A DNA stretch of 64,000 nucleotides from Flavobacterium sp. ENC. GTDB taxonomy: Bacteria > Bacteroidota > Bacteroidia > Flavobacteriales > Flavobacteriaceae. The translations under genes were made by a program, and so were the position numbers. A model generated the notes under the pieces. It was not told the DNA's origin and did no database searches. It saw only the letters and a list, made by a program, of their open reading frames with translations. The stretch lies in NCBI RefSeq assembly GCF_020991415.1, contig NZ_JAJMOY010000003.1, positions 1 through 64,000 of the forward strand. The letters are read 5' to 3'. Below, in pieces: positions 1 to 9,784 of this stretch; the stretch's first letter is position 1, and each line of letters begins with the position of its first letter.

Positions 1-93
1 ATCGCAAAGGACGCAAAGCTGCGTGGGAAGTATTGGAATTTGGTGCTTGTCCCGATGGCTGTCGGGATTGGAATTTTGTATTTATACCTCAGT

Positions 94-205
94 GCGTTAG
101 GGATCGCAGCGATATCCTTTTGCGGGAATCCCAAACCTGTGGCGAAGCCGGCCTAAAGCAATTCCGCAAAAGATTTAGTGAAGAGCCCGGCCCGAAGGGA
201 AACGC
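94..205 (-). repeat. Structured intergenic element, copy A
   Basis: Read on the minus strand the element opens with GGGCGTTTCCC and closes with ATCCCTAACGC, so GCGTT/AACGC forms an outer stem. Inside are a short UUCG-type hairpin (CCCTTCGGG), a conserved single-stranded CGGGCT joining segment, and a long arm in which CTTTTGCGG pairs with CCGCAAAAG. Two further diverged copies occur in the window (47681-47767 and 58489-58605). A small separate hairpin, TCCCGA/TCGGGA, precedes it at 50-69. It could be a structured RNA or a palindromic mobile repeat; which strand is transcribed is unknown. Nothing else is recognisable in the first 239 bases. Confidence 0.6.
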
Positions 206-239
206 CCAAATGAAATAATTATAAATTGAAGTTCTAAGT

Positions 240-656
240 TTAAGGTTCTATCTTTTTTTTAAGGTATTCAAGCATCGGTTGTGTTATTGGCTTGGAAAGA
301 AAGTCTATAATTATGGGGTATTTCTTTGCTTTAGCTAAATCTTCAGGATCAATAGTGGAAGATAGAACGATTACATTTGCATTGTTGAATTCGTCGTAAT
401 CTGAAGACGTAAAATGATCCAGGAATTCCCAGCCACCCATAACCGGCATATTTAAGTCTAAAAAAATTAACTCCGGTTTTTTACTGACTGTGTTTTTACT
501 ATTGTGGTATTTTAAGTTGTTGAAATGATGCAATGCTTCTTCGCCGTTTTGTGCCGTGATCACTTCTTTGGAAAAGGAAGATTTTGAAATTACTTTTTTG
601 CACAACATTAAGGTGATCGGGTCGTCGTCGATACATAAAATTTGCTCAAGCATCAT
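240..656 (-). CDS. Single-domain response regulator (CheY/Rcp1-like)
   Basis: A 138-residue stand-alone receiver domain. The acidic triad D10-D11-D12 follows the first strand, the phospho-acceptor is D67 in LIFLDLNMP, S100 sits in the Thr/Ser switch position (VIVLSS), and K122 is the conserved lysine (FLSKP). There is no output domain, so it presumably acts by protein-protein contact or phosphorelay. It starts 3 bp after the stop of the upstream PAS histidine kinase, so the two are almost certainly co-transcribed and partners. The long inserted loop between residues 50 and 60 resembles that of cyanobacterial Rcp1-type regulators. Target unknown. Confidence 0.93.
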   Translation of the reverse strand: MMLEQILCIDDDPITLMLCKKVISKSSFSKEVITAQNGEEALHHFNNLKYHNSKNTVSKKPELIFLDLNMPVMGGWEFLDHFTSSDYDEFNNANVIVLSSTIDPEDLAKAKKYPIIIDFLSKPITQPMLEYLKKKIEP

Positions 657-659
657 GTG

Positions 660-2372
660 TTAATTTTTAAATGTTATAGTAAACGTGGTTCCTTTATTAA
701 CCTCGCTTTCAATACTTATTGTGCCTCCCATAGTTTCTACCTGTGATTTTACAAGATATAGGCCTAAGCCTTTACTGTCCGGGTAATTATGGAATCTTTG
801 ATAAAGTCCAAAAACCTTATCTCTGTTTCGTTCTAAATCTATTCCGATTCCGTTATCTTTAAATGTTAGCACGGCTTTATGATCGATTTGTTCTGCGAGA
901 ATTGATATTTTTAATTTTCTGTTTTCTGATTTGTATTTAATCGAATTGGTCAGCAAATTAAGCAAAATACTTTCTATGTAAGCTTTATTGGTGTTTAATA
1001 ATGGAACTTTGTCAAATTTGAGTTTGATAATAGGTTTGTGCAGTTCTATTTGAAATGATAACTGGCTGAAGACGTTCTCGAAAACTTCTTTTAAGGAAAC
1101 TTCTTCTTTTTGCATCGAAGGGTTGTCTTTAATGATAATAACCTTTACTAAATCGTTGATTGTTTCGTTTAATAAATGTGTTGATTTGTTGAAGCCTGTC
1201 AGGATTTCTTCAAGTTCGGGATTTTCTATGGGAATATCTTCTATCAGATTTAACAGGCCTATTAAATTTGATAATGGTGCGCGAAGGTTGTGCGATGTTA
1301 TATAGGAAAATTGCTTTAAATCCTTGTTGTTTTGGGTCAGTTCACGGATCAGATGTTCTTTTTCTGTTTCTAACTTTTTTTCATCGGTTATGTCTCTCTG
1401 GATAGAAATCCAATGCGAAATTATGCCTTCATTATTAAATATCGGAATCATGGAAAAACGAACCCAGTATTCTTCTTTTTGTTTGGTATAGCTAATGGTT
1501 TCTATTAAGCATTCTTCCTCGTTTTTGATTGCTCTTAATAGTTTTTTCAGTTCTTCGGAATCTGAATTTGGACCTTTGTTGAAGATATTTGTTGATTTTC
1601 CTATGATTTCATTAGGCTGATAACCTGACATTTGAGAGAAAGCAGGATTAATATAGACTATTTTAGGAATTCTTCCGTTTGCTGAATTTGCTTCCGTAAT
1701 TAATATCGAATCTTTAGATTGTGTGATTACGGTTTCTAAAAGTTTTAATCGCTGTTCTTCTTCTTTTTGCTTTGTGATATCCTGAATGGCTCCAATCATT
1801 CTGATAGCCCGTCCATTTTCGTCTTTTAGTAAAAAGCCACGATCTAAGACATATTTATAAGTTCCGTCGGCGCATTGGAAACGATATTGATCCTGCCATT
1901 TTTCGGTTTTCTGTTCAATAAATGAATACAGTTTGATTGACATTCTAATACTGTCTTCGGGATGGATTTTATCAAACCACCACTTTGAGGTTTTACCAAC
2001 TTCGTTCTGTTTGTAGCCAAAAACACTTTCAATGCCTTTGTTCCAGCCAATGCTGTCTTCCTGGATTTTCCAGTCCCAAATTGTATCACTGGTTGCTTTT
2101 GCTACAATGTCATATTTCTCATTTGATTCTTTAATTTCTTCGTTTGTCTGTTTTAATTTTTCAAAAACAGCGATATTTTTGCTTTCGTTTTTAGAGAGTA
2201 TGTATTTGAAAATTAGACCTGTAATTAATATGAATAAAATATCTTTAAAAAAAAACAAATAAAAATATTCTTTGGAGGAGATAAAAGTGGTTAGTAATTT
2301 ATGACAGATAATAGCCATAAATAACGAAATGATAATATAAATTAGAGTAATTTGTATAGTTTTACTTTTCAT
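660..2372 (-). CDS. Membrane PAS-PAS sensor histidine kinase
   Basis: 570 residues. Two hydrophobic helices (about 6-27 and 44-59) anchor the N-terminus, leaving almost no periplasmic domain, so sensing is probably cytosolic or within the membrane. Two PAS/PAC units follow (about 85-205 and 213-335; each ends in the typical QDIT/RDIT). The dimerisation helix carries H361 in SHNLRAPLSN, followed by an ATPase domain with N box LLTNSIKYK, G1 DNGIGI and G2 GLGLYLVK. It feeds the receiver protein encoded immediately downstream. A -7 box ends five bases before the ATG, implying a very short or absent leader. The signal is not evident from sequence. Confidence 0.94.
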   Translation of the reverse strand: MKSKTIQITLIYIIISLFMAIICHKLLTTFISSKEYFYLFFFKDILFILITGLIFKYILSKNESKNIAVFEKLKQTNEEIKESNEKYDIVAKATSDTIWDWKIQEDSIGWNKGIESVFGYKQNEVGKTSKWWFDKIHPEDSIRMSIKLYSFIEQKTEKWQDQYRFQCADGTYKYVLDRGFLLKDENGRAIRMIGAIQDITKQKEEEQRLKLLETVITQSKDSILITEANSANGRIPKIVYINPAFSQMSGYQPNEIIGKSTNIFNKGPNSDSEELKKLLRAIKNEEECLIETISYTKQKEEYWVRFSMIPIFNNEGIISHWISIQRDITDEKKLETEKEHLIRELTQNNKDLKQFSYITSHNLRAPLSNLIGLLNLIEDIPIENPELEEILTGFNKSTHLLNETINDLVKVIIIKDNPSMQKEEVSLKEVFENVFSQLSFQIELHKPIIKLKFDKVPLLNTNKAYIESILLNLLTNSIKYKSENRKLKISILAEQIDHKAVLTFKDNGIGIDLERNRDKVFGLYQRFHNYPDSKGLGLYLVKSQVETMGGTISIESEVNKGTTFTITFKN

Positions 2373-2376
2373 TACT

Positions 2377-2384
2377 CAAATATA
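2377..2384 (-). promoter_or_regulatory. -7 box TATATTTG for the kinase/regulator pair
   Basis: Matches the Bacteroidetes TAnnTTTG consensus on the minus strand. Its distance to the ATG (last box base 2377, A of ATG 2372) would place the transcription start at or next to the start codon. Confidence 0.45.
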
Positions 2385-2513
2385 GTTAAATTAACCATAA
2401 TTAAACAATAATTGAAACTCATTTTGGCTCCTGAATTTACATTGATTTAATCAACTAATTACTTGTCTATACGCAAACTATCGCAGAAACGTTTTTTATA
2501 TCAAAATAAAGTG

Positions 2514-2521
2514 TACCTTTG
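2514..2521 (+). promoter_or_regulatory. -7 box TACCTTTG for typA
   Basis: Perfect TAnnTTTG match, 19 bases before the typA ATG, giving a leader of about 14 bases. No convincing -33 TTG was seen at the usual spacing. Confidence 0.6.
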
Positions 2522-2540
2522 CACCCATTAAAAATCTCAG

Positions 2541-4337
2541 ATGGAATCTATTAGAAACATTGCAATTATTGCCCACGTCGATCACGGTAAAACCACTTTG
2601 GTTGATAAAATTATGTATCACTGTCAATTATTTCGTGACAACGAAAATACAGGTGATTTAATTCTTGATAATAACGATTTAGAGCGTGAGAGAGGTATTA
2701 CTATTACTTCGAAAAACGTTTCTGTTCAATATAAAGGAACAAAAATCAATATTATTGACACTCCTGGCCACGCGGATTTTGGAGGTGAAGTTGAACGTGT
2801 ATTAAACATGGCCGATGGTGTATGTTTGTTAGTCGATGCTTTTGAGGGCCCAATGCCACAAACGCGTTTCGTACTACAAAAAGCTATTGATTTAGGTTTA
2901 AAACCTTGTGTAGTTATCAACAAAGTTGATAAAGAAAACTGTACTCCTGAAGAAGTTCACGAGAAAGTTTTTGACTTAATGTTTGAATTAGGTGCTGAAG
3001 AATGGCAGTTGGATTTTCCAACAGTTTATGGTTCTGCTAAAAATAACTGGATGTCTGATCATTGGGAAAACGTAACTGATAATGTTGAAGCATTATTGGA
3101 TATGGTTGTTGAAAATGTACCAGCTCCTAAAGTTTCTGAAGGAACACCACAAATGCTAATTACTTCTTTAGATTTCTCAGCCTTTACAGGTCGTATCGCT
3201 ATCGGTCGTCTGGAAAGAGGAGTTCTTAACGAAGGTATGCCAATCTCATTAGTAAAAAGAGATGGTACTATATCTAAATCCCGTATCAAAGAACTTCATA
3301 CTTTTGAAGGACTTGGCCGTAAAAAAGTACAACAAGTTATTGCCGGAGATATTTGTGCAATCATTGGAGTGGAAGGTTTTGAAATTGGTGATACTATTGC
3401 TGATTTTGAAAACCCGGAAGGTCTAAAAACGATTGATATCGACGAACCTACTATGAGTATGTTGTTTACAATTAATGACTCTCCTTTCTTTGGTAAAGAG
3501 GGTAAATTTGTAACTTCTCGTCATATTAGAGAGCGTTTGACAAAAGAATTAGAAAAAAACTTAGCAATGAAATTGGGTGAAACTGATTCTGCTGATAAGT
3601 TTATGGTTTTTGGTCGTGGAGTACTTCACTTATCTGTTCTTATTGAAACAATGAGAAGAGAAGGGTATGAGTTACAAATTGGTCAGCCACAAGTTATCAT
3701 CAAAGAAATTGATGGTAAAAAATGTGAGCCTATTGAGGAATTGACTATCGATTTACCAGAAACTCTTTCAGGTAGAGCGGTTGAGTTCGTTACAATGCGT
3801 AAAGGTGAAATGCTAAGTATGGAAACTAAAGGTGACCGTATGATTGTAAAATTCAATATCCCATCACGTGGAATTATTGGATTGCGTAATCAATTGCTTA
3901 CTGCTACTGCTGGTGAAGCGATTATGGCACACCGTTTTATTGGATACGAACCTTACAAAGGAGAAATTGCCGGACGTAACAAAGGTTCATTGATTTCTAT
4001 GGAGAAAGGAAAAGCTATTCCATATTCTATCGATAAATTACAAGATCGTGGTAAGTTTTTTGTTGAACCAAATGCTGAAATCTACGAAGGTCAGGTAATT
4101 GGAGAAAACTCCCGTGGTGATGATATGTGTGTAAACGTAACTAAAGAGAAAAAACAATCTAACGTTCGTTCTTCAGGAAATGATGAAAAAGCGAGAATTA
4201 TCCCTCCGATTATTTTCTCATTAGAGGAAGCTTTAGAGTACATTCAAAAAGATGAATATGTAGAGGTTACGCCAAAATCTATTCGTTTAAGAAAAATCTA
4301 CTTGACAGAGACAGACAGAAAAAGATTTAAATTCTAA
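2541..4337 (+). CDS. typA: Translational GTPase TypA/BipA
   Basis: 598 residues, the usual length for this ribosome-associated GTPase of the EF-G family, which supports ribosome assembly and stress or cold adaptation. GTPase motifs are intact: G1 AHVDHGKT (11-18), switch [10 protein letters not shown]3 DTPGH (73-77), G4 NKVD (127-130). The C-terminal half contains the BipA-specific stretch with [15 protein letters not shown] and the family's closing RKIYLTE. It is monocistronic: its own -7 box lies upstream and a strong palindromic terminator follows directly. Confidence 0.98.
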   Translation: MESIRNIAIIAHVDHGKTTLVDKIMYHCQLFRDNENTGDLILDNNDLERERGITITSKNVSVQYKGTKINIIDTPGHADFGGEVERVLNMADGVCLLVDAFEGPMPQTRFVLQKAIDLGLKPCVVINKVDKENCTPEEVHEKVFDLMFELGAEEWQLDFPTVYGSAKNNWMSDHWENVTDNVEALLDMVVENVPAPKVSEGTPQMLITSLDFSAFTGRIAIGRLERGVLNEGMPISLVKRDGTISKSRIKELHTFEGLGRKKVQQVIAGDICAIIGVEGFEIGDTIADFENPEGLKTIDIDEPTMSMLFTINDSPFFGKEGKFVTSRHIRERLTKELEKNLAMKLGETDSADKFMVFGRGVLHLSVLIETMRREGYELQIGQPQVIIKEIDGKKCEPIEELTIDLPETLSGRAVEFVTMRKGEMLSMETKGDRMIVKFNIPSRGIIGLRNQLLTATAGEAIMAHRFIGYEPYKGEIAGRNKGSLISMEKGKAIPYSIDKLQDRGKFFVEPNAEIYEGQVIGENSRGDDMCVNVTKEKKQSNVRSSGNDEKARIIPPIIFSLEEALEYIQKDEYVEVTPKSIRLRKIYLTETDRKRFKF

Positions 4338-4355
4338 TATTTGAATTTTATATAT

Positions 4356-4390
4356 AAAAAAGCCATCCGACGCGTCGGATGGCTTTTTTT
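4356..4390. terminator. Bidirectional intrinsic terminator
   Basis: A 22-bp perfect palindrome (GCCATCCGACG and its complement, 4362-4383) flanked by an A-run on the left and a T-run on the right, between the convergent typA and T9SS-protein genes. It should serve both strands. Confidence 0.9.
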
Positions 4391-4413
4391 ATGTCTTCAG
4401 GTTTCGAGTAGTG

Positions 4414-6750
4414 TTATCTTTTGATACTGAAATGTCCTTTGATATTTTTGCCATTTGTAAAGATCAAATCAAACCAGTAATCGTCAGAAGGAAGTTGCTG
4501 ACCGTTAAACTGACCGTTCCATCCCGGGCTGTTTTGGGTCATTTGTTTTAATAATTTCCCGTAACGATCAAAAATTGAAAGTCTGTAGTCCGGAAGCTGG
4601 TCTAAGTTTTTAATCGCCCACAGATCATTAATACCATCTCCGTTTGGTGTGAAAAATTTAGGATAATCCAAAACGTACACTAAGTAAAAATTCGAGATGC
4701 CGCAGTCGTCTTTACTTTGTACAACTGCATTATAAATTCCCGGACTGACATTTGCGAAGAAAGGGTCATCCTGAAAATCAATTCCATTTAGGGAGAATTC
4801 ATAATTTCCAGTTCCGGTATACTGTATGGTGACAGAATTATCGGTACCTGAAAAATCTTTAATAACAGCTCCGGTAATCATGGCAGGTTCAGATAAGATT
4901 ACCTTAAATTTTTTAGTCTTTTCACAGCCAAATTCATTCGTTACTTTTACAGAATAATCTCCGGCCTCAGAAACTGTAATGAAATTATTGGTATTGTTTG
5001 TATCGGTACTCCATACGTAGGTGGTGAAACCCGGATCTACTGCTAAGTCGATTTGAGTGCCTTTACATAAACTTTTAGTTTCTTCCTCAAAATTAGGAGG
5101 GTCAAAAGCGTTTACGACGAGTTTAATCGGTGCTATTGCATAACAGTCAGCTCCGTTTACGGCACGTGCATAAATAGTTTGTGAGAAAGCGGTTGTGTTT
5201 TTGAAAATGTTGGGCAATGCATTTGTTTCTGCAAAAGCATCAGCAGTATTTAAATAATAATGTATTACTAATCCGGCTGGAAGTCCTTTTCTGACCTGAG
5301 GAGTTACCTGCAAATCAAGATCGAACTGATAAAAACCGTCCTGATTATCATCGAGGTCACAGGTTGGTATCGGATCCTGATCTGGAATCGTTGTGCCTGA
5401 AATCTCCAGTGTTATCTGTGGCGTTTTAAAACAGCCATATTTGTTTTCAATTCGGGCAAAAATAACCTGATTAGCACTTTTGTTGGTATATTTTTCAGGA
5501 CTAGCAATTTCATTGGTTTTTGATTGAGCATTGGCTAATGATTCATAATATCCTTTGTTTACAATGGATGCATCATTATTTTTAATGATATCAGCGGCTT
5601 TCGTTAAATTAAAAAGAGCATTTCCGTCTGTATTATCATCGCATTGGATCAATTTTGTATTGTTTGCTATAATTTCAGGAGTAAATTCAAGCTGAATTTC
5701 GCCAGTTAGCACGCAAGTTGATCCTGTTATTGTTGCTTCTACTTTGTATTTTCCGGAAGCTGTAGCCTTGTATACCGGACTTGTTTCTAAATTGATGACA
5801 TTTCCGTCCTTAAACCATTTATAGGAGTAGGAAGCTGGTAATTTCGTATCTAAAGTTATTGATTCTCCAAAGCATACAGGTTTACCGGTTAGCGCTGTCT
5901 GATCCGGGCCAAAATCAATTTTTGAAGAAAAGCTACCCGATTGTAAAAAAACTGCCGAGTCATATAATCTGTTATCGTCATCGGCAATTACCAGTTTTAC
6001 ATGGTATTTTTTTCCGGTAACGACAGCTGTCTGAGCATTCATAACGACTGTTTGTCCGGCATAATTTATAGGACTTGCATTGGTATTAAGTCCGTTAAAA
6101 TAATGTATATTGGATTCCGGACATCCGGGATAAGGATCTCCGTTAATATCATAACCGGGCTGAATCGTCGGGCGAATATTAATAGATGATACAGGTGTGT
6201 CTGTACCAGGCAGCACAGCCAGATTTTTATATTCATCATTCGTCCCGGCTTCTTTGATTAAAAAAGCAAACCCGTCTGAATAACGGCAGGGAAAAAAAGA
6301 CTGATATTCATTGGAAGCAAAAATATAATTAAAGCTCAGAAAATCAGTTAAGGGAACAAAGTCAAATTCCAGTACTGTGGCATTTATAGAATTAATTCCT
6401 AATATCTGATTCAGTTCAAAATCTCCTTGCCATTTGACATCTCCGCCACCCTGATTGCTTATATAAGGCCCTCTTGCTGCTGAACTTGTTGAAGTGGTCA
6501 GGACAATACCTTCTGAAAAAGGAAAATTACTTGTTCCTGCATTAAAGTAGGCAAAACTGTTTTTTCCGGGTGTAAAAGTGTCCCCGGTTCCGGAAACGTT
6601 TGTAACCGAAACGCAGGAACTGTTTACTAATGTATTTTCAATTAACTGTTGTGGTGTTCTCTGATTGTTGATGCTTATGAATTGTGCATTTATCTTACCA
6701 GATAAGCAAAGTATAAAACAAACAAATAAAATTCTCTTAAAATAACTCAT
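4414..6750 (-). CDS. Secreted choice-of-anchor L / T9SS type B sorting protein
   Basis: 778 residues. A signal peptide (residues 1-22, ending INAQ) is followed by a choice-of-anchor L domain (about 40-260, with FNYIFASNEYQSF and DGFAFLI), several Ig/PKD-like repeats, and at 696-778 a gliding-motility/type B C-terminal sorting domain beginning YPKFFTPNGDGINDLW and ending FSIKR. By family knowledge it is exported by Sec, crosses the outer membrane through the type IX system and stays at the cell surface; adhesin is the likely role. A -7-like box CAAATATA (plus-strand reading, 6758-6765) lies only seven bases before the ATG. Confidence 0.9.
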   Translation of the reverse strand: MSYFKRILFVCFILCLSGKINAQFISINNQRTPQQLIENTLVNSSCVSVTNVSGTGDTFTPGKNSFAYFNAGTSNFPFSEGIVLTTSTSSAARGPYISNQGGGDVKWQGDFELNQILGINSINATVLEFDFVPLTDFLSFNYIFASNEYQSFFPCRYSDGFAFLIKEAGTNDEYKNLAVLPGTDTPVSSINIRPTIQPGYDINGDPYPGCPESNIHYFNGLNTNASPINYAGQTVVMNAQTAVVTGKKYHVKLVIADDDNRLYDSAVFLQSGSFSSKIDFGPDQTALTGKPVCFGESITLDTKLPASYSYKWFKDGNVINLETSPVYKATASGKYKVEATITGSTCVLTGEIQLEFTPEIIANNTKLIQCDDNTDGNALFNLTKAADIIKNNDASIVNKGYYESLANAQSKTNEIASPEKYTNKSANQVIFARIENKYGCFKTPQITLEISGTTIPDQDPIPTCDLDDNQDGFYQFDLDLQVTPQVRKGLPAGLVIHYYLNTADAFAETNALPNIFKNTTAFSQTIYARAVNGADCYAIAPIKLVVNAFDPPNFEEETKSLCKGTQIDLAVDPGFTTYVWSTDTNNTNNFITVSEAGDYSVKVTNEFGCEKTKKFKVILSEPAMITGAVIKDFSGTDNSVTIQYTGTGNYEFSLNGIDFQDDPFFANVSPGIYNAVVQSKDDCGISNFYLVYVLDYPKFFTPNGDGINDLWAIKNLDQLPDYRLSIFDRYGKLLKQMTQNSPGWNGQFNGQQLPSDDYWFDLIFTNGKNIKGHFSIKR

Positions 6751-6765
6751 AGTATAGCAAATATA

Positions 6766-7602
6766 CTATAAATCTCTATTTTTTAATAGCTTGTAAGAAA
6801 AATGAATAAATAAAAATGTCCACACTAAAACAATCAATATAGAAAGGTAATGTACACCATAATCTTTAGTATTCTCAACACCCATTTGGGTTCCGATCGT
6901 TTTTATTACGGATAGTCTGGTAAATGGTTCCACAATTAAATTTGACATTGCTTCCAGCGGAAGGAATTGCATAATATACGTTCCTGTATTGCTGTTAGGG
7001 AAAATTTTGAAGACTAAAAGGCCTTTAACAATTCCTTCTATGATACTCCATACTAAAAGAAAGCCTAATGCAAATGCAGATCGTTTTACCAAAATTCCTA
7101 AAAACAAACAGAAAGAAAAGAAACCGGTCAGTTTTACAAAAAAGGCTAACAGATAATCTAAATCGGTAAAAATAATTCCAAATTCATTGTAGGATGAAAA
7201 GCATAATCCCAATATCAGCGACATGACAAAGACAAAAATCGTGGAGCAAAAGGCAAAAAGAACAACGGTTAAAAATTTTGATAATATAAACTCTTTTTTA
7301 CTCAGTCCGTCAATCAGGTTTTGCTTTAAAGTTCCGTAACTATATTCATTAGCCATCATGGAAACAATCACAATAGCCAGGAAAAATTTCAGCCAGGCAG
7401 CAACGTAGGTATTAAAATGCCAGATAAAAGGAAAGTTGAAAATTCCCATTTCAGCTAAATGAAATTTAAAAACCCCAATATCAAATTTTATTGAAGCGAT
7501 TAAAGCGATAAAGGAAAGTAAAATGAAATAAGTTAAAGTAAGGACACGACTGGCTTTGTTTTTCCAGATTTTTTGTAATTCTATAGAGATAAGTCTGTTC
7601 AT
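6766..7602 (-). CDS. ABC-2 type transporter permease
   Basis: 278 residues with six hydrophobic segments (about 20-40, 60-78, 110-135, 145-170, 177-200, 250-270), the topology of an ABC-2 export permease. It starts 3 bp after the stop of the ATP-binding gene, so both form one transporter. Substrate is not deducible; related pairs in Firmicutes and Bacteroidetes serve lantibiotic immunity or drug export, but nothing here argues for one. Confidence 0.85.
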   Translation of the reverse strand: MNRLISIELQKIWKNKASRVLTLTYFILLSFIALIASIKFDIGVFKFHLAEMGIFNFPFIWHFNTYVAAWLKFFLAIVIVSMMANEYSYGTLKQNLIDGLSKKEFILSKFLTVVLFAFCSTIFVFVMSLILGLCFSSYNEFGIIFTDLDYLLAFFVKLTGFFSFCLFLGILVKRSAFALGFLLVWSIIEGIVKGLLVFKIFPNSNTGTYIMQFLPLEAMSNLIVEPFTRLSVIKTIGTQMGVENTKDYGVHYLSILIVLVWTFLFIHFSYKLLKNRDL

Positions 7603-7605
7603 GGC

Positions 7606-8517
7606 TTAGTTGTTTTTGATAGTGGCGGTTTTGGTTAATTCTAAAAATTGTGCTTCCAGGCTATTTTTGCGTTTTACCAAATGGCTTAAGGCAATGTTTT
7701 TAGAAAATAAATACTGATTCAGTTCAGCAGCAGACAATTCTGATTTTAAGTATACCAGAACTTTTCCTTCTTCTTCTGTAGTCCGGTCTACACCTGGATG
7801 CTCTTTCAGAACGTTTTTCAAAGCTTCATTATCATTCGCCTGAAGTTCAAAAAAGCCTTCATTGGCAGACATGCTGTCAACTGAACCGGAATATAGGATT
7901 TCGCCTTTTCTTAGGACAATTACATGCGAACATACCTTTTCGACTTCGTCTAATAAATGGGAGGCTAATAAAATAGTAGTTCCCTGAGAAGCAATTTTTC
8001 GTATGATATCACGGATCTGATGAATTCCCTGAGGATCCAAACCATTTGTTGGTTCGTCTAAAATTAAAATTTCAGGATCGTTTAATAAGGCCGATGCAAT
8101 CGCCAGACGCTGTTTCATACCTAAAGAAAAAGTACTGAATCTGCTGTCTTTTCTTTCTGTCAGACCAACTAAGTCGAGTTTTTCGTTTATCTTAGAATAG
8201 TCTATGCTTTTTATTTTACAAACCAGTTTGAGGTTTTCTTCGGCGGTCATGTACGGGTAAAAATTGGGTCTTTCGATAATGGCCCCTACTTTTTTTAACG
8301 CTTCGTGCGTCTGCATTTTTCCATTAAACCAGCTGTAATTGCCCGATGTCTTGTTTACAACGTTCAAAACAATTCCCAAAGTGGTAGATTTTCCACTTCC
8401 GTTTGGGCCTAAGATGCCATAAACACGGCCTTTTTGTATTTCAAAAGATACATTTTTTAAGGCCTGAATACGCCCGTATCTTTTGTGAAGATTTTCGATG
8501 GTAAGAATGGTTTCCAA
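7606..8517 (-). CDS. ABC transporter ATP-binding protein
   Basis: 303 residues. Walker A GPNGSGKS (37-44), signature FSLGMKQR, Walker B LILDEP with D-loop GLDPQG, and switch histidine in LLASH are all intact. The C-terminal 80 residues form the extension seen in CcmA/BcrA-type exporters. The only in-frame start is TTG; no upstream or nearby ATG exists in this frame. It pairs with the permease 3 bp downstream. Confidence 0.92.
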   Translation of the reverse strand: METILTIENLHKRYGRIQALKNVSFEIQKGRVYGILGPNGSGKSTTLGIVLNVVNKTSGNYSWFNGKMQTHEALKKVGAIIERPNFYPYMTAEENLKLVCKIKSIDYSKINEKLDLVGLTERKDSRFSTFSLGMKQRLAIASALLNDPEILILDEPTNGLDPQGIHQIRDIIRKIASQGTTILLASHLLDEVEKVCSHVIVLRKGEILYSGSVDSMSANEGFFELQANDNEALKNVLKEHPGVDRTTEEEGKVLVYLKSELSAAELNQYLFSKNIALSHLVKRKNSLEAQFLELTKTATIKNN

Positions 8518-8608
8518 ATTTATTTCGGTTTTAGTTTTTAGTATGACGATTCAATCGGCTTATTGTTACGCTAAATTTTATTTATGTGTTTAAAATTATA
8601 ATTTACTG

Positions 8609-8616
8609 TAAATTTG
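8609..8616 (+). promoter_or_regulatory. -7 box TAAATTTG
   Basis: Perfect TAnnTTTG match 28 bases before the start of the following gene, in the 127-bp divergent gap with the ABC transporter. Confidence 0.55.
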
Positions 8617-8644
8617 TACTAAAGATATTCAAAAAGATATTAAA

Positions 8645-9697
8645 ATGAGCGAACCTTTAATGGTCTTAAAAAAACCATCTTACCCTTTAATACCATCTCT
8701 CTTAAGCTATTTGGAACGATACGAACGAATTTCGAAGGTATCCGTGTTCTATGATGACTTATTGCGATTTTCAGGTTCGATTAATGTCTACGATAAAAAT
8801 GAGACTGACACTTTATGGATTCGTGTTTATTACAATGAATTTGAAAGAGATGAGATTGACCTGAACCTGAAAAGGATTTATTCGCTCCTGCATTCAGATG
8901 GAAACAGCGAGATTATTCACTTCCTGAATATCGATGCAATTGATTACTGTACTTTTGGAAATTCGAAACCTTTCCGGATAAAAGTCCGAAATATTCTCAA
9001 TGACAATTATGTTCATTTTTATATTAAAAAGGCCGATGCTTCCCGAATTTACGGCTTGGAATTGGAGGATATTCTATCTCCGGATAAAATCAATTTTCTG
9101 GTCTATAAGGATACGTTGATTGAAGAACATATTATCGGAATTCCCGGTGATGTTTTTATGGATACTTTACTGCACAATTGTACCGAAATGGAAAAATCCC
9201 AGATCGCAAAAGAGTTCGTGAAGTTCAACGAACGCTGTATGATCCGTCTTTTGGGCGATATGCGGGCTTATAATTATGTTATTGTCCCAATTCATGATTT
9301 CGATCAGGTCGTTTATAAAATCCGTCCCATTGATTTTGACCAGCAATGTTATGAAGGTAATTTTAAGGTCTATCGTCCGCAGTTTTTCAAGGAAAACTAT
9401 CCGATGATAAATCTAATTAAGGAGAAATTGGAAGAACGTTCGATTATTCAGTACAAGGACGAGGAAAGAGCTATCTTGGCAAAACGGATTCACTCGGCCG
9501 AAAACAGGATCAAGAAGTTATTGAATATCATGTGCCACGATACTATTTCGACAGAAGAACATCTGAATCAACTAAAAATGGAATTGTACCGTTATACCAA
9601 TGATATGAAATTTAAAAATGCCAAATCAATGGGACATATCATGTTTGCTGCCTTTGAATTTATTACCCGTAATTTTAAAAACACCAATTTAGTTTGA
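8645..9697 (+). CDS. Conserved cytosolic protein, possible kinase-like fold
   Basis: 350 residues, no signal peptide or membrane segment. I do not recognise a named family. One stretch resembles the catalytic core of aminoglycoside-phosphotransferase/HipA-type kinases: GDMRAYN (catalytic-loop-like D and N, about residues 202-208) followed about 20 residues later by IRPIDFDQQ (metal-binding DFD-like). A nucleotide-binding glycine loop is not obvious, so activity is uncertain. The gene has its own -7 box and stands alone between an ABC operon and a lipoprotein gene. Confidence 0.6.
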   Translation: MSEPLMVLKKPSYPLIPSLLSYLERYERISKVSVFYDDLLRFSGSINVYDKNETDTLWIRVYYNEFERDEIDLNLKRIYSLLHSDGNSEIIHFLNIDAIDYCTFGNSKPFRIKVRNILNDNYVHFYIKKADASRIYGLELEDILSPDKINFLVYKDTLIEEHIIGIPGDVFMDTLLHNCTEMEKSQIAKEFVKFNERCMIRLLGDMRAYNYVIVPIHDFDQVVYKIRPIDFDQQCYEGNFKVYRPQFFKENYPMINLIKEKLEERSIIQYKDEERAILAKRIHSAENRIKKLLNIMCHDTISTEEHLNQLKMELYRYTNDMKFKNAKSMGHIMFAAFEFITRNFKNTNLV

Positions 9698-9784
9698 TTT
9701 TGAGCAACGGATTTTTTTCGATTTAATTTTGAGAAATCATTTTAATCTATTTAATCTGTGGCCGAATACTTTAAAAATAATACT

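Noticed and set aside
33..218. 61-codon open frame at the window start
   Set aside because: It lies in structured element A; no homology-like pattern and no promoter or start signal.
8515..8522. CAAATTTA as a -7 box for the ABC operon
   Set aside because: It overlaps the TTG start codon itself, so transcription from it would lose the start.
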